From positions 933,001-997,000 of the forward strand of contig NZ_CP136422.1 in the NCBI RefSeq assembly GCF_034355335.1: DNA of 64,000 nt, written 5' to 3'. Source of the DNA: Blautia coccoides (lineage in GTDB: Bacteria > Bacillota > Clostridia > Lachnospirales > Lachnospiraceae). Positions 19,288 to 27,314 of this stretch are shown piece by piece (position 1 is the first letter of the stretch; every line of letters begins with the position of its first letter). A program made the translations under genes and the position numbers. Under the pieces are notes generated by a model. It saw nothing but the letters and a program-made list of their open reading frames with translations, searched no databases and was not told the DNA's origin.

Positions 19288-20592
19288 ATGATTTGGGCAA
19301 AAGAAGAGACACTGTCCCGGGAGGAAATCAAAGAGATTCAGACCACGCGTCTCCAAGAGACGGTGGAGCGTGTCTACAATACAGTGGAGCCTTACCGGAA
19401 AAAGATGGATGAGGCAGGCATTAAGCCGGAAAATATAAGAGGCCTGGAAGACTTACATAACCTGCCGTTTACCACAAAGCAGGACATGAGGGATAATTAT
19501 CCCTTTGGGCTGTTCGCAGTACCAAAGAAAGATTTGATCCGTATTCACGCGTCCAGCGGTACTACAGGTAAGCCGACGGTTGTTGGATATACTAGAAAAG
19601 ATTTGGATGTTTGGTCAGAGTGTGTCTGCCGTATTGCATGTATGGGCGGGGCACAGCCTGACGAGATTGCGCAGATTTGTTTCGGATACGGTATGTTTAC
19701 CGGAGCGCTGGGACTTCATTATGGTTTGGAAAGACTGGGGGCTGCCATTGTTCCTTCCTCTACTGGTAATACAGAGAAGCAGCTCATGTTTATGAAGGAT
19801 TTCGGAACCACACTGCTGATCGCTACACCTTCCTATGCACTGCGTATTGCGGAGGTTGCGGAGCAGATGGGGATTCATCCACAGCGTGATCTGGAGATGA
19901 GGACCGCGCTGGTAGGAAGCGAGCTGATGACCGAAGCTATGCGGCAGGAGATGTACAAAGCCTGGGGCGATCATATGAATATCACGCAAAATTACGGTAT
20001 GAGTGAACTGATGGGGCCGGGAGTCTCCGGGGAATGTCTGGAGCTGAACGGTATGCATATCAATGAGGACCATTTTATACCTGAGATCATTGATCCCAGA
20101 ACAGGAGAAGTCCTTCCGCCGGGAGAGAAGGGGGAACTGGTCATCACCTGTATTTCAAAGGAGGCGCTGCCGCTTATACGTTACCGCACCAAAGACATCA
20201 CGAGACTTATGTATGAACCCTGCAAGTGCGGAAGAACCACAGTGAGAATGGAAAACTTGCTGGGAAGAACAGATGATATGCTGAAGATCAGAGGAGTAAA
20301 TGTATTCCCAAGCCAGATTGAGGAAGTGCTCCTTAATATTGAAGAGTGCGGACCCCATTATGAAATCGTGGTGGACAGAAAGAACCACAGTGATACTCTG
20401 GAAATACGAGTGGAAGTCCTTTCTGATTATATGATGGATTCCTATGCAGCTCTACAGGAACTGGAAAAGAAGATCAAGTCTAAGATCCGTATTGTTCTGG
20501 GACTTGATATAAAAGTTTCTCTGGTATCACCCAATTCTATCCAGCGTTTTGAGGGAAAAGCGAAACGTGTGATTGATTTAAGAAAGAATTAG
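19288..20592 (+). CDS. paaK: Phenylacetate-CoA ligase
   Basis: 434 residues, the usual length. It is an AMP-forming ligase that joins phenylacetate (or a related aryl acetate) to CoA. Seen: the P-loop-like SSGTTGKPTVVGYT, NYGMSELMGPGVSGEC, RTKDITRL, and the C-terminal GRTDDMLKIRGVNVFPSQIEE. It is followed 61 bp later by iorA, iorB and an ACT protein; in anaerobes this set interconverts aryl-pyruvates, aryl-acetyl-CoA and aryl acetates, either making ATP during aromatic amino-acid fermentation or running in reverse for biosynthesis. Confidence 0.93.
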   Translation: MIWAKEETLSREEIKEIQTTRLQETVERVYNTVEPYRKKMDEAGIKPENIRGLEDLHNLPFTTKQDMRDNYPFGLFAVPKKDLIRIHASSGTTGKPTVVGYTRKDLDVWSECVCRIACMGGAQPDEIAQICFGYGMFTGALGLHYGLERLGAAIVPSSTGNTEKQLMFMKDFGTTLLIATPSYALRIAEVAEQMGIHPQRDLEMRTALVGSELMTEAMRQEMYKAWGDHMNITQNYGMSELMGPGVSGECLELNGMHINEDHFIPEIIDPRTGEVLPPGEKGELVITCISKEALPLIRYRTKDITRLMYEPCKCGRTTVRMENLLGRTDDMLKIRGVNVFPSQIEEVLLNIEECGPHYEIVVDRKNHSDTLEIRVEVLSDYMMDSYAALQELEKKIKSKIRIVLGLDIKVSLVSPNSIQRFEGKAKRVIDLRKN

Positions 20593-20653
20593 TTTTACAA
20601 TAGAATATATATTATTATAGAAGAAACACAATCTCAGAAAGAAGGTAGGAAAC

Positions 20654-22393
20654 GTGGGCGAAAAGAAAATCATGCTTGGCAATGAAGCCATTGCGAGAGG
20701 TGCCTGGGAGGCAGGGGTAAAGGTTTCCGCAGCATATCCCGGAACACCCAGTACAGAAATCAGTGAGAACATAGTAAAATATAAAGAAATCTATGCAGAG
20801 TGGGCGCCAAATGAGAAAGTGGCAACAGAGGTGGCAATTGGTGCATCCATCAGCGGTGTACGGGCCATGGCATCCATGAAGCACGTAGGACTGAATGTGG
20901 CAGCAGATCCACTCTATACAGCAGCTTACACCGGTGTAACCGGAGGACTGGTTCTGGTAGTGGCAGATGATCCCGGAATGTACAGCTCCCAGAATGAGCA
21001 GGATACCAGGGCAGTGGCAAGGGCTGCGCAGGTTCCGGTATTGGAGCCGTCAGATTCCCAGGAGGCCAAAGACTTTGTAAAGGCTGCTTATGACCTCAGT
21101 GAAAAATATGATACCCCCGTATTTGTGAGAACCACCACACGTCTGGCACATTCCCAGGGAATTGTAGAGCTGGAAGACAGAGTGGAGAGAGAAGACATTC
21201 CTTATGAGCGTAAGTTCCAGAAATACGTTATGATGCCGGGCAATGCCATCAAGCGCCATCCGGTAGTGGAAGAGAGAATGAAAAAGCTGGCAGAGGATGC
21301 CAACAGCCTGGAGATCAACAAGGCAGAGTATCATGATACTTCTATTGGTTTTATTACCAGCGGTATTCCATACAATTATGTGAAGGAAGCTATGCCAAAC
21401 GCAAGTGTACTGAAATTAGGCATGGTACATCCGCTGCCGAGAAAGCTCATAGAGGAGTTTGCGTCTAAGGTTGATAAGCTTTACATATTTGAGGAACTGG
21501 AACCTGTTTTTGAGGAGCAGATCAAATCCTGGGGCATTGCATGTTCAGGAAAAGATGTATTTACCCTGCAGGGAGAATACAGTGCCAACATGATCCGCAA
21601 AAAAGTATTAGGAGAGGAGATCGAGGCAGCAGCACCGGCACAGGTACCGGCCCGTCCGCCTATCCTCTGTCCTGGATGTCCTCACAGAAGCGTATATTCC
21701 GTACTGAAAAAATTGAAAATCCACGCGGCAGGCGATATTGGATGTTATACTCTGGGAGCCGTTGCTCCACTGAGTGTTGTGGACACCACGATCTGTATGG
21801 GGGCGTCTATCAGTTCCCTGCATGGAATGGAGAAGGCCAGAGGAAAAGAATATGTGAAAGACTGGGTGGCTGTTATCGGTGATTCCACTTTTATGCATAC
21901 AGGTGTGAATTCCCTTATGAACATGGTTTATAACCAGGCGACAGGGACAGTCATTATCCTGGATAACTCCACAACAGGTATGACCGGTCATCAGGACCAT
22001 GCCGCAACCGGCAAGACCCTGAAAGGCCAGGTGGTTCCTGCCATAGATATCTACAAACTCTGTAAGGCTATTGGTATTGAACATGTCAATGTGGTAAACG
22101 CGTTTGACATTAAGGCTCTGGAAAAGACCATCAAAGAGGAAGTGGCAAGAGACGCTGTCTCTGTGATCATTGCCCAGGCACCTTGTGTACTTTTAAAGAC
22201 TAATGTATTTAAGACAAAGTGCAGACCGGTTTCAGAGAAATGTAAAAAATGCGGGCTTTGTTTAAGACCGGGATGTCCGGCTCTTACCAAGAATGAAGAT
22301 GGAACGATTTCCATTGATGATACCATGTGCAATGGCTGCGGACTCTGCAAACAACTCTGTCCCGCTGATGCAATAGAGGAGGTAGAAGTGTAA
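20654..22393 (+). CDS. iorA: Indolepyruvate:ferredoxin oxidoreductase, alpha subunit
   Basis: 579 residues, GTG start with AAGGTAGG upstream. IOR decarboxylates aryl-pyruvates to aryl-acetyl-CoA and reduces ferredoxin. Seen: N-terminal pyrimidine-binding domain (SAAYPGTPSTEISENI), thiamine-diphosphate domain with CPGCPHRS and GDSTFMHTG ... NSTTGMTGHQ, and a C-terminal 2x[4Fe-4S] ferredoxin module (CKKCGLCLRPGCP and CNGCGLCKQLCP). The stop overlaps the start of iorB by one base, so the two are translationally coupled. Confidence 0.96.
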   Translation: MGEKKIMLGNEAIARGAWEAGVKVSAAYPGTPSTEISENIVKYKEIYAEWAPNEKVATEVAIGASISGVRAMASMKHVGLNVAADPLYTAAYTGVTGGLVLVVADDPGMYSSQNEQDTRAVARAAQVPVLEPSDSQEAKDFVKAAYDLSEKYDTPVFVRTTTRLAHSQGIVELEDRVEREDIPYERKFQKYVMMPGNAIKRHPVVEERMKKLAEDANSLEINKAEYHDTSIGFITSGIPYNYVKEAMPNASVLKLGMVHPLPRKLIEEFASKVDKLYIFEELEPVFEEQIKSWGIACSGKDVFTLQGEYSANMIRKKVLGEEIEAAAPAQVPARPPILCPGCPHRSVYSVLKKLKIHAAGDIGCYTLGAVAPLSVVDTTICMGASISSLHGMEKARGKEYVKDWVAVIGDSTFMHTGVNSLMNMVYNQATGTVIILDNSTTGMTGHQDHAATGKTLKGQVVPAIDIYKLCKAIGIEHVNVVNAFDIKALEKTIKEEVARDAVSVIIAQAPCVLLKTNVFKTKCRPVSEKCKKCGLCLRPGCPALTKNEDGTISIDDTMCNGCGLCKQLCPADAIEEVEV

Positions 22394-22965
22394 TGGCAAC
22401 AAGAAATATTATGATAGTAGGTGTCGGCGGTCAGGGAACACTTCTCACCAGCCGTATTTTAGGAGGACTCGCCGTGGAAGGCGGGTACGATGTAAAACTC
22501 TCTGAGGTGCATGGAATGGCACAGAGAGGCGGAAGTGTAGTTACTTTTGTCCGTTACGGAGAAAAAGTAGAGGAGCCGATCGTGGAGGAAGGTCAGGCAG
22601 ATGTGCTCATTGCATTTGAACGCCTGGAAGCGCTGCGTTACCGTCAGTTCCTTAAAAAAGACGGTGTGATCATTGTAAATGACCAGAGGATTGACCCTAT
22701 CACAGTTGTGACAGGAGTAGCGGAGTACCCAGAAGGTATCCTGGATACTCTCCGCCAGACACACAAGGTTTATGCAGTGGATGCTATGAAGGTGGCAAAA
22801 GAACTGGGCAATACAAAAGTATTTAATGTTATTGTACTGGGAGTTGCTGCACAGCATATGGATTACTCCAGGGAAGAGTGGCTCAATGTAATTGAAAAGA
22901 CCGTTCCGCCTAAGACTGTGGAGATAAATAAAAAAGCATTCCTGACAGGATATGAATTAAAATAG
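22393..22965 (+). CDS. iorB: Indolepyruvate:ferredoxin oxidoreductase, beta subunit
   Basis: 190 residues. The gamma-type domain of 2-oxoacid:ferredoxin oxidoreductases is clear from IVGVGGQGTLLTSRILGG near the N-terminus and SEVHGMAQRGGSVVTFVRYG. It begins at the TAATG overlap with iorA and completes the heterodimer. An ACT-domain gene follows 56 bp downstream. Confidence 0.95.
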   Translation: MATRNIMIVGVGGQGTLLTSRILGGLAVEGGYDVKLSEVHGMAQRGGSVVTFVRYGEKVEEPIVEEGQADVLIAFERLEALRYRQFLKKDGVIIVNDQRIDPITVVTGVAEYPEGILDTLRQTHKVYAVDAMKVAKELGNTKVFNVIVLGVAAQHMDYSREEWLNVIEKTVPPKTVEINKKAFLTGYELK

Positions 22966-23021
22966 CAGAAAATTCCCTGTTTTTATAGATATAGAAGACA
23001 GAGAAAGGATTGGTAGCGTAA

Positions 23022-23456
23022 ATGTTTATTGAACAATTGTCCATATTTCTGGAGAACCGTCCGGGTAAACTGAAGGGTGTTGCTGACGCACTCAAGGAGA
23101 ACCAGATTAATATTATCTCGCTGGGGCTTTCCGATACTACGGACTATGGAATCGCCAGGATGATCGTGTCTGATTCAGCCAGGGCGAAACAGGTACTCCT
23201 GGAAAAGGGGTACACAGCAGTGCTGACTCCGGTGCTTGTAGTGGAACTGCAGCAGGAAGTGGGGGCACTGAGCCGGATCATGGATACTCTAAGCGCTAAA
23301 GGGCTGAATCTGGAATATATGTATGCACTGGTCACCGGCAAAGAGGGCGGCGCTATGGTGGTGAAAACATCCGACCAGGCACGTACATATCAGACACTAA
23401 AAGATGCAGGTATGAAGATGTTCACAGAGGAAGAACTGAATGATCTGAAGAAATAA
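23022..23456 (+). CDS. Tandem ACT-domain protein
   Basis: 144 residues comprising two ACT folds (about 1-68 and 70-140): FLENRPGKLKGVADALKENQINI begins the first and QEVGALSRIMDTLSAKGLNLEY the second. ACT domains bind amino acids as allosteric ligands. Small tandem-ACT proteins regularly follow iorAB/paaK in Firmicutes and are presumed to sense an aromatic amino acid; the partner is unknown. Confidence 0.9.
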   Translation: MFIEQLSIFLENRPGKLKGVADALKENQINIISLGLSDTTDYGIARMIVSDSARAKQVLLEKGYTAVLTPVLVVELQQEVGALSRIMDTLSAKGLNLEYMYALVTGKEGGAMVVKTSDQARTYQTLKDAGMKMFTEEELNDLKK

Positions 23457-23480
23457 GATCCGGATAGGAAGATATTTGCT

Positions 23481-23509
23481 TGTAACTGTGAAGGTACTTA
23501 ACAGATACC
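23481..23509. repeat. Dispersed palindromic repeat, copy 2
   Basis: TGTAACTGTGAAGGTACTTA continues into ACAGATACC. It matches copy 1 at 16946 over most of its length. Confidence 0.5.
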
Positions 23510-23532
23510 TGGATAAAAGAAAACAAGAAGCG

Positions 23533-23580
23533 TCCGCTTTTCTAAGCGGAGAGCGGCGCCTCTTTTTCTTTGCAATTATT
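23533..23580 (+). terminator. Probable terminator after ACT gene
   Basis: TCCGCTT pairs with AAGCGGA around a 4-nt loop; a second GC-rich part and TTTTTCTT follow. Confidence 0.5.
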
Positions 23581-23646
23581 GCTTTAATGGTTTAAACCGT
23601 TGCGGTTTAAAGCGTGAGCGAAAATATATTAAAGGAGAATAAAAAG

Positions 23647-25209
23647 ATGGAGATTAAGATACTGTTTTTGCTGTTGTTTTTCGGCTCTATGGTGGGTATT
23701 GGCCTGTATTCCCGAAAACATGCTACAAATGTGGCTGGGTTCGTGCTGGGAGGAAGGAGTGTGGGTCCCTGGCTTACTGCATTTGCATATGGAACCTCTT
23801 ATTTTTCCGCAGTTGTGTTTGTAGGCTATGCAGGACAGTTTGGATGGAAGTACGGATTGGCAGGTACCTGGATCGGGATAGGAAATGCCATAATCGGAAG
23901 CCTTTTGGCATGGGTGGTTCTTGGAAGAAGGACACGTGTTATGACAAAGCATCTGCATGCAGCTACTATGCCGGATTTCTTTGGCAAGCGTTTTGACAGT
24001 AATGCCCTAAGGATTGCTGCCTCAGCCATTGTATTTATTTTCCTGGTTCCTTACACTGCATCTATTTATAATGGGTTGTCCAGATTATTCGAGCTGGCTT
24101 TTGATGTGCCTTACGCAGTATGTGTAGTGGTTATGGCTGCTCTGACTGGTGCATATGTGATCCTTGGCGGTTATATGGCAACGGCTATCAATGATTTTAT
24201 ACAGGGAATCATTATGCTGTTCGGTATTGCTGCTGTTATCGGGGCCGTATTAAGCGGACAGGGAGGATTTACGGAGGCTGTGAGACAGCTTGCCAGTATT
24301 CCAAGTGATGTACCGGTAACTGCCGGGCAGTCTGGTGCCTTTACCTCCTTTTTTGGACCAGACCCTATAAACCTTCTGGGCGTAGTTATCCTGACATCTC
24401 TGGGTACCTGGGGGCTCCCGCAGATGGTTCAGAAATTTTATGCGATCAAGGATGAGAAAGCGATCCAAACCGGTACTGTGGTCTCCACAGTGTTTGCCAT
24501 TGTTATCTCCGGTGGATGCTATTTTCTGGGTGGATTCGGACGCCTTTTTGATAATCCTTCCTTATATAAAGCAGACGGTACAGTGATTTATGACGGAGTG
24601 ATTCCGTATATGCTGTCCACACTGCCGGATATATTGATCGGTATTGTTATCGTACTGGTTCTTTCCGCGTCAATGTCAACGCTTTCTTCCCTGGTTCTGA
24701 CATCCAGTTCTACGCTGACTCTGGATTTCCTGAAAGGGACTGTGGCAAAGGATATGAGTGAGAAGAATCAGCTTCGTGTTATGCGCGGACTGATCGTGGT
24801 GTTTATAGCTATTTCAGTTGTGCTTGCTCTGGACCCGCCTACCTTTATTGCCCAGCTTATGGGGATTTCATGGGGAGCATTGGCAGGAGCCTTCCTGGCA
24901 CCGTTTTTATTTGGATTATATTGGAAAAGAACAACCAAACTGTCTGTATGGGTATGCTTTTTAACGGGGATCGGGATTACGGTATCCAACCTGTTCTTAC
25001 ATTATATTGCGTCCCCAATTAATGCAGGGGCTTTCGCAATGGTAGTGGGATTTGTTGTAGTGCCCGTGGTGAGTCTGGTCACTCCTAAAATGGAGAAAGA
25101 TAAAGTGGAAGATATTTTCTTATGTTACAATCAGGAGGTGGTATCCACACCTAAAAAGGTACTGCCCCAAGAGAAAGAAGACAGCAATACTGTTGTGGTT
25201 GAGGCCTAG
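23647..25209 (+). CDS. Sodium:solute symporter (SSS) family transporter
   Basis: 520 residues from the ATG at 23647, preceded by AAAGGAG with 9-nt spacing; the longer frame from 23614 has no site. About 13 membrane segments. Seen: FVLGGRSVGPWLTAFAYGTSYFSA near the N-terminus and GGYMATAINDFIQGIIM, both typical of SSS (PutP/PanF-like) carriers. The substrate is unknown; its place after the aryl-pyruvate genes would fit an amino or aromatic acid. A 154-bp repeat starts 2 bp after the stop. Confidence 0.9.
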   Translation: MEIKILFLLLFFGSMVGIGLYSRKHATNVAGFVLGGRSVGPWLTAFAYGTSYFSAVVFVGYAGQFGWKYGLAGTWIGIGNAIIGSLLAWVVLGRRTRVMTKHLHAATMPDFFGKRFDSNALRIAASAIVFIFLVPYTASIYNGLSRLFELAFDVPYAVCVVVMAALTGAYVILGGYMATAINDFIQGIIMLFGIAAVIGAVLSGQGGFTEAVRQLASIPSDVPVTAGQSGAFTSFFGPDPINLLGVVILTSLGTWGLPQMVQKFYAIKDEKAIQTGTVVSTVFAIVISGGCYFLGGFGRLFDNPSLYKADGTVIYDGVIPYMLSTLPDILIGIVIVLVLSASMSTLSSLVLTSSSTLTLDFLKGTVAKDMSEKNQLRVMRGLIVVFIAISVVLALDPPTFIAQLMGISWGALAGAFLAPFLFGLYWKRTTKLSVWVCFLTGIGITVSNLFLHYIASPINAGAFAMVVGFVVVPVVSLVTPKMEKDKVEDIFLCYNQEVVSTPKKVLPQEKEDSNTVVVEA

Positions 25210-25210
25210 C

Positions 25211-25364
25211 ACATCGTTCATTAAATAACTACCCGATTCGCTGGCCTAATTTTCCGATAGCACAGGTGCAAAAGCCTCAGCGTAGCCCGCTACGCCTACG
25301 TTTTTGCGCCTGCACTCTCGAAAAATTATTCTCAGTGATAGTGCAGTTATTTAATTTACGATGT
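25211..25364. repeat. MITE-like element with 20-bp terminal inverted repeats
   Basis: The left end (25211-25230) and right end (25345-25364) are inverted repeats matching at 18 of 20 bases, starting ACATCGT. Inside, CAGGTGCAAAAG ... CGTAG-cccg-CTACG ... TTTTTGCGCCTG forms a long hairpin (25263-25312). The last 54 bp recur in diverged form at 54057-54110. No coding capacity; it may also end the symporter transcript. Confidence 0.65.
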
Positions 25365-25414
25365 ACTAGTTGTTAAAAGTATATCTCGCTATTTATTACG
25401 AAAAAGTTCCATTT

Positions 25415-25478
25415 TGTAACAAAAATTTAATGATTTGGAAATTTACCTCTTGCATCTGTAATAATTATGTGGTATTAT
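25415..25478 (+). promoter_or_regulatory. Promoter and upstream box of first NlpC/P60 gene
   Basis: TTGCAT (25450), 17-nt spacer, TATTAT (25473) lies 76 nt before the ATG. Upstream, TGTAACAAAAATTTAAT (from 25415) is shared with the paralogue's promoter and resembles the WalR box TGTWAH-N5-TGTWAH with one mismatch in the second half. WalR controls wall hydrolases in Firmicutes, so this is a plausible but untested site. Confidence 0.5.
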
Positions 25479-25554
25479 GGGTGACAGATAAGAAATATTT
25501 CAAAAATGTTACAAGTAGTTACAATTTCAGACATGATTAGTGAGGTACATAATA

Positions 25555-26982
25555 ATGAAAAAAAGATTTCTTATTCTCAGTCTTATTTTTACAATGGCCA
25601 TGACCCAGGTTGTGCCGGTAGCAGCTGCAAGGGAAGATGACGTGCAGGCTGAGAAGGCAGAGACACAGAGTAAATTATCAGCAGCAGAGAGCAAAGAATC
25701 TGAGTTGGAAGACCAGAAAACCGCGTTATTGAACGAAATCGACTCCATTGACCAGAATCTTGTGCAGGTTATGGCACAGATAGATATTCTTAATGGTGAG
25801 ATTACAGATAAAGAGAGTGCGATCGACAAGACAAAAGATGATTTGGCCGTAGCAGAGGCAAACCGTGACAAGCAGTATGAGGATATGAAGAAAAGAATCC
25901 AATATCTGTATGAGAACGGCGGAACCAACGCATGGGCACAGATGCTTTTGGAATCTGACAGTATTACCGGACTTCTCAGCAAAGCAGAGTACACAGAGAA
26001 GATGTATGATTATGACAGAGATGAGCTGAAGAAGATGAAGGAGACTGTCCAGGAAGTGACAGACCTTGGCAATCAGCTGGCTCAGGAGAAAGCTGAACTG
26101 GAAGAGATGAAACAGGCTCAGGAGCAGCAGCAGGCAAGTCTGCAGAGTGCTCTTGATGAGAAGAAAGCCACAGCATCCGATTATGAAACGCAGATTGCAA
26201 ATGTGCGTGCTCAGGCAGATGAATACAGAAGCCTGATCGAGCAGCAGAATGCAGAGCTGCAGAAGATCCAGGAAGAGAAAGCCCGTCAGGCAGAGGAGGC
26301 TAAAAAAGCCGAGGAAGCCAGAAAGGCTCAGGAAAAAGCCGCTCAGGAAGCAGCACAGCAGCAGGCACAGGAAGATGCAGAGGAAGAAAACAGCAGCCAG
26401 AACAGTACAGATGTAAGTGTAAATAATGGCAGCTCCAACAATAATACAGGTAATGATACCAATGATGATGTCTCAGATAATAACAATAATGCAGGGGATA
26501 CGGAAGACAATAATAATGTGACACCTCCGGCAGAAGAACCGGAGACACCGGATTATAATCAGCCTGAGACACCGGAATATAACGAGCCTGAAGAAGACCA
26601 GAGCAGCAATGGCGGTTACAGCGCAACAGGTCAGGCAGTCGTAGATTATGCCAGTCAGTTTATCGGCAATCCATACGTATGGGGAGGAACAAGCCTGACA
26701 AACGGTGCTGACTGTTCCGGATTTGTACAGTCAGTATTCGCGCACTTTGGCTACAGCCTTCCGCGTGTTAGTGATGATCAGGCAGGCGCAGGCCGTGGGA
26801 TTTCTTATTCCGAATCCCGTGCAGGTGACATCATTGTATATTCCGGACATGTTGCAATCCTGACAGGTGACGGCGGAATCGTACATGCGTCCAACTCCGC
26901 ACCATATCCGCAGGGCGGAATCAAGTATTCCAGCAATGCTCTGTACAGACCATATATTGCAGTCAGAAGGATTGTAGAGTAA
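25555..26982 (+). CDS. Secreted NlpC/P60 peptidoglycan hydrolase, paralogue 1
   Basis: 475 residues from the ATG at 25555 (GAGG 9 nt upstream; an earlier GTG at 25540 overlaps that site). Signal peptide of about 25 residues ending PVAAA, a long coiled-coil (about 30-265), an Asn/Asp/Thr-rich and proline-rich linker, and a C-terminal NlpC/P60 domain (about 365-475) with the catalytic Cys in ADCSGF, His in SGHVAI and the polar third residue in VHAS. These enzymes cut D-Glu to diamino-acid links in stem peptides, and the coiled coil resembles FtsEX-regulated PcsB/CwlO hydrolases. A close paralogue follows. Confidence 0.93.
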   Translation: MKKRFLILSLIFTMAMTQVVPVAAAREDDVQAEKAETQSKLSAAESKESELEDQKTALLNEIDSIDQNLVQVMAQIDILNGEITDKESAIDKTKDDLAVAEANRDKQYEDMKKRIQYLYENGGTNAWAQMLLESDSITGLLSKAEYTEKMYDYDRDELKKMKETVQEVTDLGNQLAQEKAELEEMKQAQEQQQASLQSALDEKKATASDYETQIANVRAQADEYRSLIEQQNAELQKIQEEKARQAEEAKKAEEARKAQEKAAQEAAQQQAQEDAEEENSSQNSTDVSVNNGSSNNNTGNDTNDDVSDNNNNAGDTEDNNNVTPPAEEPETPDYNQPETPEYNEPEEDQSSNGGYSATGQAVVDYASQFIGNPYVWGGTSLTNGADCSGFVQSVFAHFGYSLPRVSDDQAGAGRGISYSESRAGDIIVYSGHVAILTGDGGIVHASNSAPYPQGGIKYSSNALYRPYIAVRRIVE

Positions 26983-27018
26983 TTACATAGAGTAGTAATA
27001 CATTATTATACTTAACAG

Positions 27019-27056
27019 GGCCGTGCCTCGTCACCAAAGGTGGAGGGCACGGCCTT
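27019..27056 (+). terminator. Terminator between NlpC/P60 paralogues
   Basis: GGCCGTGCC pairs perfectly with GGCACGGCC, followed by TTTG. Confidence 0.7.
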
Positions 27057-27169
27057 TGTATATTATGAAAAAATTGAAAAACGGGGAATCCGTGCAGACT
27101 GTCCATGTGCCTTATAAAGGCATAATTATATGGGCTGATTTTATAAAATATTACTATAAAATTTATTTT

Positions 27170-27233
27170 TGTAACAAAAACTTAAAGATTTCAGGGATTT
27201 CCTCTTGCAAGTGTAATAAATTTGTGATATCAT
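27170..27233 (+). promoter_or_regulatory. Promoter and upstream box of second NlpC/P60 gene
   Basis: TTGCAA (27205), 17-nt spacer, TATCAT (27228) lies 81 nt before the ATG. The upstream box TGTAACAAAAACTTAAA and the CCTCTTGCA-tgtaataa context repeat those of the first paralogue, so the duplication included the control region. Confidence 0.5.
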
Positions 27234-27314
27234 AAGCGGGAAGTGAAAATTATTTCGGAAATATTACTTAGAGAGTAGCAAATATTAAATACCAACAGTG
27301 AGGTACATAGCAGT

